This document shows, one piece after another, positions 1 through 12,118 of a stretch of 64,000 nt of DNA. Position numbers and translations under genes: made by a program. The stretch comes from Burkholderiales bacterium (GTDB lineage Bacteria; Pseudomonadota; Gammaproteobacteria; Burkholderiales; Burkholderiaceae_C). Position 1 is the first letter of the stretch. Every line of letters begins with the position of its first letter. Where the stretch lies: positions 31,902 to 95,901 of the forward strand of contig JACPOI010000051.1 in NCBI GenBank assembly GCA_016185015.1, written 5' to 3'. The notes under the pieces were generated by a model. It made no database searches, was not told the origin of the DNA, and saw only the letters and a program-made list of their open reading frames with translations.

Positions 1-1
1 C

Positions 2-580
2 TATGTGAATCTCGGCATCGGCATCCCGACGCTGGTGGCCAATTTCGTGCATGACCACATCGAGGTGTGGCTGCAGTGCGAGAACGGCATGCTGGGCATC
101 GGCCCCTTCCCCTATGAGGACGAGGTGGACGCCGACCTGATCAACGCCGGCAAGCAGACCGTCACCACCATCAAGGGCTCGGCCATCTTCGGTAGCCACG
201 AGAGCTTCGCCATGATCCGCGGCGGCAAGATCAACCTGTCCATCCTGGGCGCCATGCAGGTCAGCGGCAAGGGCGACCTGGCCAACTGGATGATCCCCGG
301 CAAGATGGTCAAGGGCATGGGCGGTGCCATGGACCTGGTGGCCGGCGTGCCGCGCTGCATCGTGCTGATGGAACACGTGGCGAAGAAGAAGGACGGCACG
401 GAAGACTTCAAGATCCTGCCCGAATGCACGCTGCCGCTGACCGGCAAGGCCGTCATCGACCGCATCATCACCGACCTGGGGGTGATGGACATCACACCGC
501 AAGGCCTCAAGCTGGTGGAGCTGGCCCCGGGCGTGACACGCGAATTCATCCAGTCCAAGACGGGCGTGCCGCTGGTCTGA
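2..580 (+). CDS. scoB: 3-oxoacid CoA-transferase subunit B (5' partial)
   Basis: Beta subunit of a class I CoA-transferase of the SCOT/AtoA/PcaJ type, which moves CoA from succinyl-CoA or acetyl-CoA to a 3-oxoacid in the cytosol. The window opens inside the gene: the frame reads Y-V-N-L-G-I-G-I-P, the conserved motif that normally lies near residue 20, so about 20 residues and the true start are upstream. The GTG at 5 is an internal valine. The catalytic glutamate is the E of [11 protein letters not shown] (codon 80-82). The A subunit should lie just before the window. Substrate (succinyl-CoA:acetoacetate versus 3-oxoadipate) cannot be told from this subunit alone. Confidence 0.93.
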   Translation, partial: YVNLGIGIPTLVANFVHDHIEVWLQCENGMLGIGPFPYEDEVDADLINAGKQTVTTIKGSAIFGSHESFAMIRGGKINLSILGAMQVSGKGDLANWMIPGKMVKGMGGAMDLVAGVPRCIVLMEHVAKKKDGTEDFKILPECTLPLTGKAVIDRIITDLGVMDITPQGLKLVELAPGVTREFIQSKTGVPLV

Positions 581-597
581 GCGGCGACTGCACCAGG

Positions 598-622
598 AAA
601 AGGCCCCGTCGGGGCCTTTTTT
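598..622 (+). terminator. Rho-independent terminator after scoB
   Basis: A six-pair GC stem (602-607 with 611-616, loop GTC) is followed by six T and preceded by A bases that extend the stem. It starts 18 bases after the scoB stop and probably ends that operon. Confidence 0.9.
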
Positions 623-742
623 CATGGGTGTTTCCCGAAACGCGGAATTGGCCCGTGATTGGACCGCTCCTGCCCCCATTGCCCGGCCCGGGATCCACCA
701 TCATGAAGATCGACCGCCGACGTCCGTCCGGACACGAACCCC

Positions 743-1057
743 ATGCGTTTGAGAAACAGTTTTTGGGCCCTGCTGGGCCAGTCCGAAACCGAGGCCCCCG
801 AGGCGGTGGTGGAGCGCGTGCGTGATGCCATGCTGCGCGCTCTGGTCGAGCAGCTCGGCCAGGATGCTCAGGAGCTCAGGCAGCAAGTGCACTTGGCGCG
901 CGATATCGAAAGCCTGTGGTACTTGCGCCCGGAGATCATGAACGCCATGGCGGCGCGGCGCGGGGAAGCCAGGGCGCGCGCTTGCATGACGGGGCTGACC
1001 GCCCTGTTCAAGGACCATCATCCCGGCGCTGCTTCGTCGCGTTTCAGCGCCTTTTAG
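743..1057 (+). CDS. Small hypothetical protein upstream of the histidine kinase
   Basis: A 104-residue product I do not recognise. It has an amphipathic, Arg/Glu-rich middle (about residues 18-60, likely helical), no signal peptide, no membrane segment and no metal motif. It ends 72 bases before the GTG of the histidine kinase on the same strand, so the two could be co-transcribed, and it starts 120 bases after the scoB terminator. High-GC codon use fits a coding frame, but the support is only length and position. It might be a non-coding stretch. Confidence 0.5.
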   Translation: MRLRNSFWALLGQSETEAPEAVVERVRDAMLRALVEQLGQDAQELRQQVHLARDIESLWYLRPEIMNAMAARRGEARARACMTGLTALFKDHHPGAASSRFSAF

Positions 1058-1129
1058 GCGGGCTGCAAGAGTGGCGGGCGGCCAGGGACCCGATATGATC
1101 GGCCGGAACTTTTCCTGGTCTCGACTGAC

Positions 1130-2878
1130 GTGCCCAATCCCGCTTTCCCCACGACGCTTGCCCCGCAGGGCCGACCGGATGCCCTGCGGCGCGGGTATCT
1201 CGTTGTCTTTTTCGTCCTGCTGATCCTGGGTGGCGCCTGGACGGCGGTGCTGATCGACCTGCGCTTCAAGCGTGAGGAAACGCTGCAAGCCGAGGTGCGG
1301 CAGAACGCCAACCTGGCCCAGGCGCTGCAGGAGCAGACGCTGCGGGTCCTGGCCACCACCGACCAGGCCATGCTGCGCATGCGCGACAGGGTCCTGGCCG
1401 GCAGCTTCAGGGAAGAGGACTATGCGCGCATTGCCAACGAGACCGGGCTGGTGCCCGACATCCTGACCCAGCTGTCCTATGTCGGCGCTGACGCACGTTT
1501 CGTCGGCAGCAACCTGGACCCGACCGGTCAGAAGACCGGTCATGTGGACCTGTCCGAGCGCGAGCACATCCGGGTGCATCTGCGGCCCGAGCTGGAGCGC
1601 GACGCGTCCGGGCAGACCACTCAGGATGGGCTGTTCATCGGCAAGCCGGTGCTCGGCAAAGTCTCGGGCAAATGGACCATCCAGCTCACGCGCAGGATCA
1701 CGGGCCCCGACGGCACGGTGCAGGGCGTGATCGTGGCCTCGCTCAACCCGGGCTATTTCGAGGAGGTCTACGGCAAGGTGCAGCTGGGCGGGCTCGGTGT
1801 GGTGACACTGGTGGGGGATGACCTGGTCGTGCGGGCTCGTGTCATCGGCGGTGTGTCCAAGGGCATGGGGACGGTGTTGCAGGCGACCGGCTTCTGGGCG
1901 CTGCAGCCCCGGCCCGATGCGGGGGCCGAAGTCCGGCCCAGCGGTATCGACGGGGCCGAACGCATCCTGGCGCATCAGCGCGTGGGGCAGTATCCCCTGC
2001 TGATCCTGGTCGGCACAACGACCGAAGCGGCCCTGGAGACCTGGCGTGCCACACGCTCCCTCACCTTGCTGCTGACCGCCTTGTTCAGCGTGGCGGTGTT
2101 CGGTGGCGCGGTGCTGCTGCTCGGCAGCCTGCGCTGGCTGGAGGCCAAGAACCGTGCCCTCGAACTCAGTGAGGCCCAGGCCCAGTCGGCCAACCAGGCC
2201 AAGACGGAATTCCTGGCGGCCATCTCGCATGAGTTGCGCACGCCGCTGACCAGCATCCGGGGCTTTTCCGAGCTCATGGAGCAGCGCCTGGAAGACCCGC
2301 GTTATCGTGAGCAGGCGGGCCTGATCCGCAAGGCGGCCGAGCATCTGAATGCCCTGCTCACCGAGATCCTGGACCTGAGCAAGGTGGAGGCGGGGGCCAT
2401 GACCCTGCACCCGGAGCCCCAGGTGCTGGCCGAGCTGCTGCAGTCCACCGTGGATTTCTTCGCCGTGAGCGCGGCAGCCAAGGGCTTGAAGCTGGAGCTC
2501 AGGATCGCCCCCGGGGCGCCGGCTGTGCTGGTCTGCGATGGCCTGCGCCTCAAGCAGATCCTCAACAACCTCCTGTCCAACGCGATGAAGTTCACGCCGG
2601 CCGGTGCGGTCACGCTTGAGCTGGACGCCACGCCCGAGAGCGTCCGTGTGCACGTGGTCGACACCGGGCCGGGGATTGCGCCGGAGATGCAGGAACTGAT
2701 TTTCGAGCGCTTTCGCCAGGGCAACAGCCGCGTGAGCTACGAGCACGGCGGCACGGGGTTGGGCCTGGCGCTTTCGCGGGCCCTGGCCCTGCTCATGGGC
2801 GGGACCCTGACGGTCGAGTCGCAGCCGGGTCAGGGCGCCCGCTTCACCTTGAGCCTTCCGCGCGGCGCAGCGCGCTGA
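1130..2878 (+). CDS. Membrane sensor histidine kinase
   Basis: A 582-residue sensor kinase. Transmembrane segments lie near residues 23-43 and 305-333 and enclose a periplasmic domain of about 260 residues that resembles PDC/Cache sensors. The cytoplasmic part has a dimerisation box with SHELRTPLTSIRG (phospho-acceptor H367), then a HATPase domain with the N box (LKQILNNLLSNAMKF), the G1 box (DTGPGIAPE) and the G2 box (GGTGLGLAL). There is no receiver domain and no response-regulator gene beside it, so its partner is elsewhere (orphan kinase). The start is GTG at 1130, placed just before the first membrane helix. Signal and target are unknown. Confidence 0.9.
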   Translation: MPNPAFPTTLAPQGRPDALRRGYLVVFFVLLILGGAWTAVLIDLRFKREETLQAEVRQNANLAQALQEQTLRVLATTDQAMLRMRDRVLAGSFREEDYARIANETGLVPDILTQLSYVGADARFVGSNLDPTGQKTGHVDLSEREHIRVHLRPELERDASGQTTQDGLFIGKPVLGKVSGKWTIQLTRRITGPDGTVQGVIVASLNPGYFEEVYGKVQLGGLGVVTLVGDDLVVRARVIGGVSKGMGTVLQATGFWALQPRPDAGAEVRPSGIDGAERILAHQRVGQYPLLILVGTTTEAALETWRATRSLTLLLTALFSVAVFGGAVLLLGSLRWLEAKNRALELSEAQAQSANQAKTEFLAAISHELRTPLTSIRGFSELMEQRLEDPRYREQAGLIRKAAEHLNALLTEILDLSKVEAGAMTLHPEPQVLAELLQSTVDFFAVSAAAKGLKLELRIAPGAPAVLVCDGLRLKQILNNLLSNAMKFTPAGAVTLELDATPESVRVHVVDTGPGIAPEMQELIFERFRQGNSRVSYEHGGTGLGLALSRALALLMGGTLTVESQPGQGARFTLSLPRGAAR

Positions 2879-2958
2879 ACAGCCGACAGGACGGACCCGG
2901 AACGCTGTTCAGGAAGGCCCGACCCCGAGGATTTGGCGACGTTGCGCGTGGGGACGGC

Positions 2959-3381
2959 TCAGCCGATCCAGCGCACGCCACCTTGCACGATTTCATCGAA
3001 GAAACCGCGCAGCGACGACGGGCTCATGCTGTAGGGATCGAACTCGGATTTGCGCGAGTACTTCAGGAAGATCTGGCGGTTCTCGGCGATCGAAGAGATC
3101 AGGCCCATGTTCCAGTTGCTGAAGCGGCGCGAGGCGATCTCGCCGAAGTCCAGGATGGACGGCTCGGTGTGGCGGCTGTCCTTGAGGATGCGCAGATAGA
3201 CCTTGTTGACCACGTCACGGTCGCCTTCGAGCTGCTGCAGGAAGATGCCGTTGGCCAGGCACAGCGCACCCGTCACGCCGACGGCCGCGTTGTTGCGCTG
3301 CGAGGCCTGCAATATGTCTTTGACGTCGGCCGGGCCGAGGATCTGGGAAGAGTGGCTGGCGTAGGTCAGCTGGATCAGCAT
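2959..3381 (-). CDS. BLUF-domain blue-light photoreceptor
   Basis: A 140-residue protein consisting almost only of a BLUF domain, which binds FAD and reports blue light through a hydrogen-bond switch. All the key residues sit at canonical spacing: Tyr7, Asn31, Gln49, Trp90 and Met92, matching AppA Tyr21, Asn45, Gln63, Trp104 and Met106. A short C-terminal helix of about 45 residues follows; there is no EAL, GGDEF or other output domain, so it must act through a protein partner. The neighbouring gene at 1130 is a sensor kinase but is convergent, so a link is only a guess. Two CRP-like palindromes lie upstream (see 3447-3493). Confidence 0.96.
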   Translation of the reverse strand: MLIQLTYASHSSQILGPADVKDILQASQRNNAAVGVTGALCLANGIFLQQLEGDRDVVNKVYLRILKDSRHTEPSILDFGEIASRRFSNWNMGLISSIAENRQIFLKYSRKSEFDPYSMSPSSLRGFFDEIVQGGVRWIG

Positions 3382-3446
3382 GGGGTCGTCTCCTGTTGGG
3401 GCCGATTATCAGGAAGGGGAATAGCCCTTGCCGATGCCGTACTACA

Positions 3447-3493
3447 TGTGAAAAAAATCACGCCGGTGCTGTAGCCCATGTGAGCCTTTCACA
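3447..3493 (-). promoter_or_regulatory. Two CRP/FNR-like palindromes upstream of the BLUF gene
   Basis: TGTGA (3447-3451), six A, then TCACG (3458-3462) matches the CRP consensus TGTGA-N6-TCACA with one mismatch. A second site, TGTGA (3479-3483), N5, TCACA (3489-3493), has perfect arms but one base less in the spacer. They lie 66 and 98 bases upstream of the BLUF start. Function is inferred from consensus only. Confidence 0.5.
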
Positions 3494-3549
3494 GGGGGGC
3501 TGCCTCCATCGCGGCCTGCCGCGGGCCGGTGGATGTTCCGGCGACGCGG

Positions 3550-4323
3550 TTAGCCGGCTTGCCTGATCTCCCAGCCGATGCGCGAGAACTCCTGCTGGAG
3601 CTGGGCGCGCACCTCGGGGGCAAAGTTCTCCAGCGGACGGCTTAGTCGCAGTTCATCAACATCGAGGCGCTGGTTCTTGCGGGCAAAGAGAATGCTGTTG
3701 CTTTTCTCCTTGGACGGAACTTCCAACACATGGCTGTCGAACGCCAGCCGCAGACGCCCCGTGTACATGCCGTGATCGGGGTGGTCGTGGTGCAGGTTGA
3801 CGACCAGGACACCGCCGGGCGCGAGTGCCCGGAAGCAATCGTCATAAAAGCGTTGCGAACACAGGCTGGCTGACTGTCCCTGGCCATCGAAGCCGTCCAC
3901 CAGCAGCACGTCGTAGCGCTCGGCGCTGGCATCGGGCAGAGTGCGGACAAAGTCGGCCCCGTCGGCGCAGATGATGCGCAGGCGTTCATCATCCTCGGGT
4001 ACTTCGAACTCGCGGCGCAGCGCGATGACATGGGGGTTGATCTCGATCACCGTCAGCCGCGCTGCGGGCAGGTGCCGGTGGCAGAACTTGAGCAGCGACC
4101 CGCCGCCCAGCCCGATCATGGCAATGCTGGCCGGCTGGCTGTCCAGCAGCAGGAAGCCCATCATGGTGCGGGTGTAGTCCACGTCCAGCTGCGTGGGGTG
4201 CTCGCTGCACATGCGGCTTTGCAGCTGGTCGAGGGTGAAGTACAGGGACTTGTGGCCGTCCGCCGTAAAAACAAACGGCGCATCGAACTCGGGTTCGGAT
4301 GCGCCGGATGGTGTGCTAGCCAT
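3550..4323 (-). CDS. Spermidine-synthase-like class I methyltransferase-fold protein
   Basis: A 257-residue Rossmann-fold protein of the spermidine synthase family. The nucleotide-binding glycine loop is GLGGGSLLKF (about residues 72-81), the acidic strand end is VIEINPHVIAL, and the polyamine-site region reads LLVDGFDGQGQSASLC. It is shorter than a true SpeE (about 285) and its N-terminal beta domain is minimal, so the substrate may not be putrescine; fused or stand-alone SpeE-like proteins are common and uncharacterised. The ATG at 4323 lies 10 bases downstream of the tRNA-Gly gene on the same strand, so the two may share a transcript. Confidence 0.8.
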   Translation of the reverse strand: MASTPSGASEPEFDAPFVFTADGHKSLYFTLDQLQSRMCSEHPTQLDVDYTRTMMGFLLLDSQPASIAMIGLGGGSLLKFCHRHLPAARLTVIEINPHVIALRREFEVPEDDERLRIICADGADFVRTLPDASAERYDVLLVDGFDGQGQSASLCSQRFYDDCFRALAPGGVLVVNLHHDHPDHGMYTGRLRLAFDSHVLEVPSKEKSNSILFARKNQRLDVDELRLSRPLENFAPEVRAQLQQEFSRIGWEIRQAG

Positions 4324-4333
4324 GGAAGCTGAG

Positions 4334-4407
4334 TGGAGCGGGTGATGGGAATCGAACCCACGTTATTTGCTTGGGAAGCAAGAGTCCTACCATTGAACGA
4401 CACCCGC
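4334..4407 (-). tRNA. tRNA-Gly (anticodon CCC)
   Basis: On the minus strand this folds as a 7-bp acceptor stem (GCGGGTG with CACCCGC), a D arm, an anticodon loop TTCCCAA (anticodon CCC) and a T arm with TTCGATT. CCA is encoded (TGG at 4334-4336 on the plus strand). The sequence resembles bacterial glyU. The outermost pair of the anticodon stem appears to be a C-A mismatch (positions 27 and 43). Confidence 0.95.
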
Positions 4408-4421
4408 GATAGTGCGTGATT

Positions 4422-4910
4422 CTAGCGCGAGGCCGGCAGCGGCAGTTCGCCGCTGGTTTCGAAGCGGTGGCTGTGAAAGAGCGGGCCCGATAGCTTGCCG
4501 CGCAACTGGTAGCGCATGATGGGGCTGCGCTCGCCGCTGGCCAGCGATAGGGCCTGGCGCACGACGGCCATGGCGTTGATCGTCACCGGCACGCTGAGCA
4601 TCGCCTCGCTGAAGCGGGGCACGCTGCCCCGGGCGTCGATCACGCCGTCGGCGTATTTCCGCTCGTCCACATTGATTTCGACATAGGCGCCGTCGTACTC
4701 GAGCGGGGTGTCGCTGGGGTTCACGATGTGCAGCTTGACCAGCAGGCGGAACTCCGGCCCCAGCGTGGGCAACGGCTCGATGCCGACCACATCGATCTTG
4801 GGGGCGCTGTCCGGCGCCACCGTGGCGCAAGCGGCCAGCAGCAGGGGCAGGGCGGCCAGCGCCAGACGGCGGCCGATCCGCACCAGGGCAACAGCGATGG
4901 TGGTGGTCAC
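4422..4910 (-). CDS. LEA14-like (water-stress domain) lipoprotein
   Basis: A 162-residue LEA type 2 family protein. It has a hydrophobic signal peptide ending in a lipobox (LLLAACAT, lipidated Cys near residue 31), so it should be membrane-anchored. The following domain, with LVKLHIVNPSDTPLEYDGA, matches the LEA14 immunoglobulin-like fold, in which the N-P-S/N turn between strands is typical. The GTG start at 4910 overlaps the gabD stop in a GTGA, implying translational coupling; an internal start near residue 11 is possible. Bacterial family members are linked to desiccation or envelope stress only by analogy. Confidence 0.85.
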   Translation of the reverse strand: MTTTIAVALVRIGRRLALAALPLLLAACATVAPDSAPKIDVVGIEPLPTLGPEFRLLVKLHIVNPSDTPLEYDGAYVEINVDERKYADGVIDARGSVPRFSEAMLSVPVTINAMAVVRQALSLASGERSPIMRYQLRGKLSGPLFHSHRFETSGELPLPASR

Positions 4911-6391
4911 TTGAGGATGTCGCCCAGGCAGAGGTACTTCAGCTCCACGTAGTCGTCCATGCCGTGGTGCGAGCCCTCGCGGCCCAGGCCGGACTGCTTG
5001 ACGCCGCCGAAGGGCACGTGTTCGGTGGCCAGCACGCCGACGTTGATGCCCACCATGCCGTACTCCAGCGCCTCGCTCACGCGGAAGATGCGGCCGACGT
5101 CGCGGGTGTAGAAATAGGTGGCCAGGCCGAAGATGGTGTTGTTGGCCGCGGCGATGACTTCCTGCTCGGTCTTGAAGCGGAACACCGGCGCGAAGGGGCC
5201 GAAGGTTTCCTCGGTGGCACACAGCATGCTGGCGTTGGCCTCCGAGATGACGGTGGGCTCGAAGAACTGGCCCTGCAGTTTCTTGCCGCCGGTGATCACC
5301 TTGCCACCCTTGGCCACGGCGTCGGCCACGTGGCGCTGTACCTTCTCCACGGCGGCGTCCTCGATCAGCGGGCCTTGCGACACGCCGTCCTCGAAGCCGT
5401 TGCCGACCTTGACGGCCTTGACCTTGGCGGCGAACTTCTGCACGAACTGGTCGTACACGCCTTCCTGCACGTAGATGCGGTTGGCACAGACGCAGGTCTG
5501 TCCGGCGTTGCGGTACTTGCTGGCCATGGCGCCCTCGACGGCGGAGTCGATGTCGGCATCGTCAAACACGATGAAGGGCGCATTGCCGCCGAGCTCCAGC
5601 GAGAGTTTCTTGACGGTGGGGGCGCTCTGCTGCATCAGGATGCGGCCCACTTCGGTGGAGCCCGTGAAGCTGATGTGGCGCACCACGTCGCTGGCGCAGA
5701 AGACCTTGCCCACGGCAATCGAGTTGTCGCCGTCGGCGGTGAGCATGTTGAGCACACCGGCCGGGATGCCGGCGCGGATGGCCAGCTCGGCCGCGGCCAG
5801 GGCCGTGAGCGGCGTGAGTTCGGCCGGCTTGATGATGACCGGGCAGCCCGCGGCCAGCGCCGGGGCCACCTTGCGCGTGATCATGGCCAGCGGGAAGTTC
5901 CAGGGCGTGATGGCGGCGCAGACGCCGATGGGCTGCTTGATGACCATCAGGCGGCGGTTGTTGTCGAACTGCGGCAGGGTCTCGCCGTTGACGCGCTTGG
6001 CTTCCTCGGCGAACCACTCGACGAAGCTGGCGCCGTAGGCCACCTCGCCCTTGGCTTCGGGGAAGGGCTTGCCCTGCTCGGCCGTCATGATGCGGCCCAG
6101 GTCTTCCTGGTTGGCCATCAGCAGGTCGAACCATTTGCGCAGGATGATGCTGCGCTCCTTGCCCGTCTTGGCGCGCCAGGCTGGCCAGGCGGCATTGGCC
6201 GCCTGGATGGCGAGTTCGGCATCGGCCGGGCCCAGGTTGGCCACGTCGGCCAGCTTGCGTCCGTTGGACGGGTCCAGCACGTCGAAACGCGTGCCGGTGG
6301 CGCCCTTGACCCACTGGCCGTTGATCAGCGCGTCGGTCTTGAGCAGGGTGGGGTCCTTGAGCAGGGCCAGGGGGGAGGTCTTCATGTCCAT
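4907..6391 (-). CDS. gabD: Succinate-semialdehyde dehydrogenase (NADP+)
   Basis: A 494-residue aldehyde dehydrogenase, the usual length for GabD. Visible active-site features are Asn165 in [10 protein letters not shown], the nucleotide-fold FTGSTEVGR, the general base Glu266 in LELGGNAPF and the nucleophile Cys300 in [11 protein letters not shown]. The C-terminal [11 protein letters not shown](S) and EYLELK-like ending are typical of SSADH. It oxidises succinate semialdehyde to succinate in GABA and 4-hydroxybutyrate breakdown. I chose the ATG at 6391 (MDMKTSP), with GAGAG about 8 bases upstream, over earlier in-frame starts. No gabT is present in the window. It is coupled to the downstream lipoprotein gene. 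Confidence 0.92.
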   Translation of the reverse strand: MDMKTSPLALLKDPTLLKTDALINGQWVKGATGTRFDVLDPSNGRKLADVANLGPADAELAIQAANAAWPAWRAKTGKERSIILRKWFDLLMANQEDLGRIMTAEQGKPFPEAKGEVAYGASFVEWFAEEAKRVNGETLPQFDNNRRLMVIKQPIGVCAAITPWNFPLAMITRKVAPALAAGCPVIIKPAELTPLTALAAAELAIRAGIPAGVLNMLTADGDNSIAVGKVFCASDVVRHISFTGSTEVGRILMQQSAPTVKKLSLELGGNAPFIVFDDADIDSAVEGAMASKYRNAGQTCVCANRIYVQEGVYDQFVQKFAAKVKAVKVGNGFEDGVSQGPLIEDAAVEKVQRHVADAVAKGGKVITGGKKLQGQFFEPTVISEANASMLCATEETFGPFAPVFRFKTEQEVIAAANNTIFGLATYFYTRDVGRIFRVSEALEYGMVGINVGVLATEHVPFGGVKQSGLGREGSHHGMDDYVELKYLCLGDILK

Positions 6392-6497
6392 GGTGTCTCT
6401 CTGCGGTGGTTTTATCTGGGATGACGGACGATTCTGCCAGCATGCATGCCGCAAGGACATCTCGGGGGCGACAGGCGGCCATTCCGATCCTGAAACT

Positions 6498-6503
6498 TAT
6501 AAT
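6498..6503 (+). promoter_or_regulatory. Possible -10 element for alaS
   Basis: A perfect TATAAT lies in an AT-rich patch within the 188-base gap between divergent gabD and alaS, about 77 bases before the alaS ATG. No good -35 hexamer is seen at 16-18 bases, so this is a weak call. Confidence 0.35.
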
Positions 6504-6579
6504 CGATAGTTCAAATAAATCAAGCAGTTACGTGCGCGCCGCGATCCCCCAGGGAGCGAGCGCACGGTCCAGGAAAACC

Positions 6580-9203
<2,624 letters not shown>

Positions 9204-9204
<1 letters not shown>

Positions 9205-9746
9205 TGCAGCGTCGCGACCTCCTGGGCCTGACCCTGGCCACGCTGGCCGGTCCGGCGCTGGCCCAGCGCGGTTATGACGTGACCCCCTGGCCAGCCAGGC
9301 AACCGGTGCCCGCTCTGCGGGCGCTCGATTTGCAGGGCAAGACCTGGACCCTGGCCGACCTGCGCGGCCGCGCCGTGGTGCTGAACTTCTGGGCCACTTG
9401 GTGCCCGCCGTGCCGTGCCGAGATGCCCTCGCTGCAGCAGCTGGCCGAGATCTACGGCCCCGAGCAGTTGCTGGTGCTGGCGGTCAATGTCGGCGAAGGC
9501 CCGCGGCGCATCACCCAGTACCTGCAGTCCAGTGGCCTGGAACTCACCGTACTGCTCGACCCGCAGAGCGAGGCCACCAAGGCCTGGGGCGCCAATGTGC
9601 TGCCCACCACCATCCTGATCGACGCTGAAGGGAGCCCGCGTCAGCGCGTGCGTGGTGAGGTGGACTGGTCCGGTCGCGAGGCCTCGGCCCTGGTCGAGCC
9701 GCTCCTGCGCGGCAAGCCCCAGCGCGCCAGCGGCGTTTCGACGTAA
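9204..9746 (+). CDS. TlpA/ResA-type thiol-disulfide redoxin
   Basis: A 180-residue exported thioredoxin-fold protein. The N terminus [20 protein letters not shown] is a signal peptide with a twin-arginine look. The redox motif is WATWCPPCR (Cys67, Cys70), and the cis-proline region VLPTTILID follows. Such proteins reduce periplasmic disulfides, often in cytochrome c maturation. Its ATG overlaps the alaS stop by one base, so translation is probably coupled to alaS. The last 106 bases overlap, antisense, the 3' end of the acyltransferase gene on the other strand. Confidence 0.9.
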
Positions 9747-10753
9747 CGCTCGAAAGCCCAGGCCAGCGCCATGCTGGCCAGCCAGTAGCCGAGCACGACG
9801 CAGGCCAGCGTGGCGGCGCTCGTAGCGCCCAGCTGTGCATAGAAGGCATTGACGAGCATGAGCACGGGGAAGTGGATCAGGAAGAGCGCATAGGACGTCT
9901 GTGCGCCGCGGTGCAGCAGCTGCCGCAAGGGCGCAGGCAGCGGATGCTCCCGTCGCGGAAAGCGGTGCCGATGCCATACGAGGGCACCCAGCAGCAGGGC
10001 CACGACCAGCGCCAGGGCAATGCGTTCACGGAACTCCAGCCAGAGCGCAGCGATGCCGATCAGCGCCAGCAAGCCCAGCGCGGCCAGCGGGTGGCGCGAG
10101 CGCCCGGCCCACCAGGCCGCAGCGCCCAGGCCATAGGAGCCGAAGAAGTACAGGGCCCAGGGCTCCAGCTCGGGCTGGCGGTTGAAGAGCAGCAGCGAGA
10201 CCAGCATCAGGCCCAGCACCAGCAGGACCGTCACGGTCTTGCTGGCATCCAGCCGATAGCCCAGGCGCATGAGCACGGCCAGCAGCAGGAAGAGCTGGAA
10301 GTCGATGGCCACATACCAGGTGCCGGCCGACAGGGCTTCGATGTCCAGCACGTCCTGCAGCAGCAGGGCATGGGCCAGGACCTGGCCCCAGCCCGGTGCG
10401 GCCGGCACAAATTCGTCATTCAGAACCAGCCGTGTCAGCGCCGCACCGGCCACGGCCAGCAGCAGGGCGGCGAAGAAAGGCAGGACCAGGCGCTGGTAGC
10501 GTCGTACCAGGGCCATGCGCAAGGAGGACTGGGCGCTGGCCATGGGCCCCAGGTGCTGCACTGCGAGGAACCCGCCCAGCACCAGGAAGAGCTGGACCGC
10601 CATGCGGGCGTAGTCGTAAAGCCAGCCGCCGACGGTGGGTGCCGTGCGGTGCAGGGCCTCGGCCAGCGGACCGTAGGCTGACAGATGGTGCAGGACGATG
10701 AGCTGCGCGCCCAGGGTCTTGAGACCGTCGACAAAGGTGTGCCGAACCTGCAT
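9641..10753 (-). CDS. Acyltransferase-3 family membrane protein
   Basis: A 370-residue integral membrane protein with about ten hydrophobic segments, of the OafA/OpgC/NodX acyltransferase-3 family, which O-acylates sugars or envelope glycans. The N-terminal motif [21 protein letters not shown] carries the conserved His pair (about residues 22-23). The conserved part ends around [17 protein letters not shown]; the remaining ~22 hydrophilic residues lie in the antisense overlap with the redoxin gene. Substrate is unknown. No clear ribosome-binding site is seen before the ATG at 10753; the next gene on this strand stops 17 bases upstream of it, so the two may form an operon. Confidence 0.85.
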
Positions 10754-10770
10754 GCGTCTGCGCGTGACGC

Positions 10771-11946
10771 TCAGGTCCTGGGGATGGGCATGTCCGACGT
10801 ACCGGGGCGCACCCAGCGCGCGAACTCGCGCGTGGTGTCCATGCAGCCACCGGCTTCGGTGTAGACGCCGCGTGGCTCGCGCCAGCGGGTCATGCGCGCC
10901 ATGACCTGCGCCAGCTCGTCCGGGTTGGCGAGCGTGGCCTCGATCATGGGTTCGATGCGGACCTCGTCGATCTGCGATTCACCTTGGTCGTCGCGGTACA
11001 GGCCGTGGCGCCAGTGGTAGATCTCGACGCATTTGCGGGTGAGGGTGTAGGGCTGATGCTGTTTCCAGAAATTGGTGAACAGGCCGTTGCCCAGGTACAT
11101 GACCCAGGACCCCTCGAAACCGCAGGCGTCGGCCGAGGCCTCGTCGGGGTTGCGGAACCAGACGCGGTCGCCCGGCACGTAATACAGCGGCGGTACCGGT
11201 GCGTCCATCGAGCCCTGCTCGCGCAGGAAGACGGAGTGGAACTCCTCGGACATGATGGCGCGCTGGCGCCAGACGTCCTGCAGGCGCTCGAACAATTCGG
11301 CGTTGCTGCGCGACAGTTCCTGGGCGATGCCCAGCAGGGTCACGTATTCGGTGGCGCGGTAGCAGGAGAAGGAGTAGAGCCGGCCCGAGATTTCGGGCTG
11401 CGTGGTCTTGACCAGCGCGTCAATCAGCGGCACGTCCGGCAGCAGGGTGAAGCCCCGGTCTTCGTGGTAGGTCCAGCAGTCCTGGGGGCGCTCGGCGGCT
11501 GCGGTGTCGAAGGCCAGCGTGGTGCGGCGCGCGGCCTGCACGATGTTGCGGCGGATGTGGATGGCCGACTCGAATTCGTCCAGGCTGGGGAAGTCCAGGC
11601 CGGTCGGGCTCATGAGCAGGGTCACCAGGATCTCGCGCTGCAGGTCGGTATCGCTGTCCAGCGTGCGCAAGCCCAGGGTGCCGGCCAACCGCATGGTGTT
11701 GTGGCCCGGTGCCCAGGCCTGTCGGGCGGGGTGGTCCAGCCAGAGCCGCACCCCATGGCCCAGCGGGCCATGGCCGGGTTCGGCATGGATCTGCGCGGCC
11801 AGGTCGCTGGCGCCCAGCCGCTCCAGGACGACACGGCGCACACTTTCGGTGCTGTGGCTGCCCACGCCGCGCAGCAGGATGCCGCGACTGGCAAGCCCTT
11901 GCCCTGTCTGCTCCATCGTGTTGAAGGTCTCCAGCAGCTTTCTCAT
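10771..11946 (-). CDS. Tgl-like protein-glutamine gamma-glutamyltransferase family protein
   Basis: A 391-residue protein whose residues ~112-325 resemble, by eye, the Bacillus spore transglutaminase Tgl. Matching blocks in order are [15 protein letters not shown] (Tgl FELKLRMNIVAAA), [19 protein letters not shown] around the presumed nucleophile Cys195 (Tgl FECATAIVIIYYLAL), and [14 protein letters not shown]...VMYLGN (Tgl FFLGDCLYFKNPE...VILLGE). The Tgl glutamate before the Cys is Ser here and the one in LLGED is Asn, so activity is uncertain. About 110 N-terminal and 65 C-terminal residues are extra. I chose ATG 11946, since longer frames run into the divergent gene. No signal peptide. 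Function in a non-sporing bacterium is unknown. Confidence 0.65.
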
Positions 11947-12118
11947 AGAAGTGACGGTCAATATACCCCAAGGTTCGTGGGGTTTAGCTTGGGGATTACT
12001 CCGGGGTGGGGTGGGCCCGATAATCTCGACTGTCACGGCATCCCAGCCGTGCGCACGCCGTTCCGGAGCACCTTGACCTGCGCCGGCGGCGTTCACACAC
12101 CATGACGGAGCTCTCTTG

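Noticed and set aside
701..2746. Long open frame (681 codons) on the minus strand opposite the histidine kinase
   Set aside because: Low-complexity His/Gln/Arg/Gly-rich product with no motif; a by-product of high-GC codon use in the real gene on the other strand.
2959..3381. Light-regulated partnership of the BLUF protein with the histidine kinase at 1130
   Set aside because: The genes are convergent and nothing in the sequence links them; left as a guess only.
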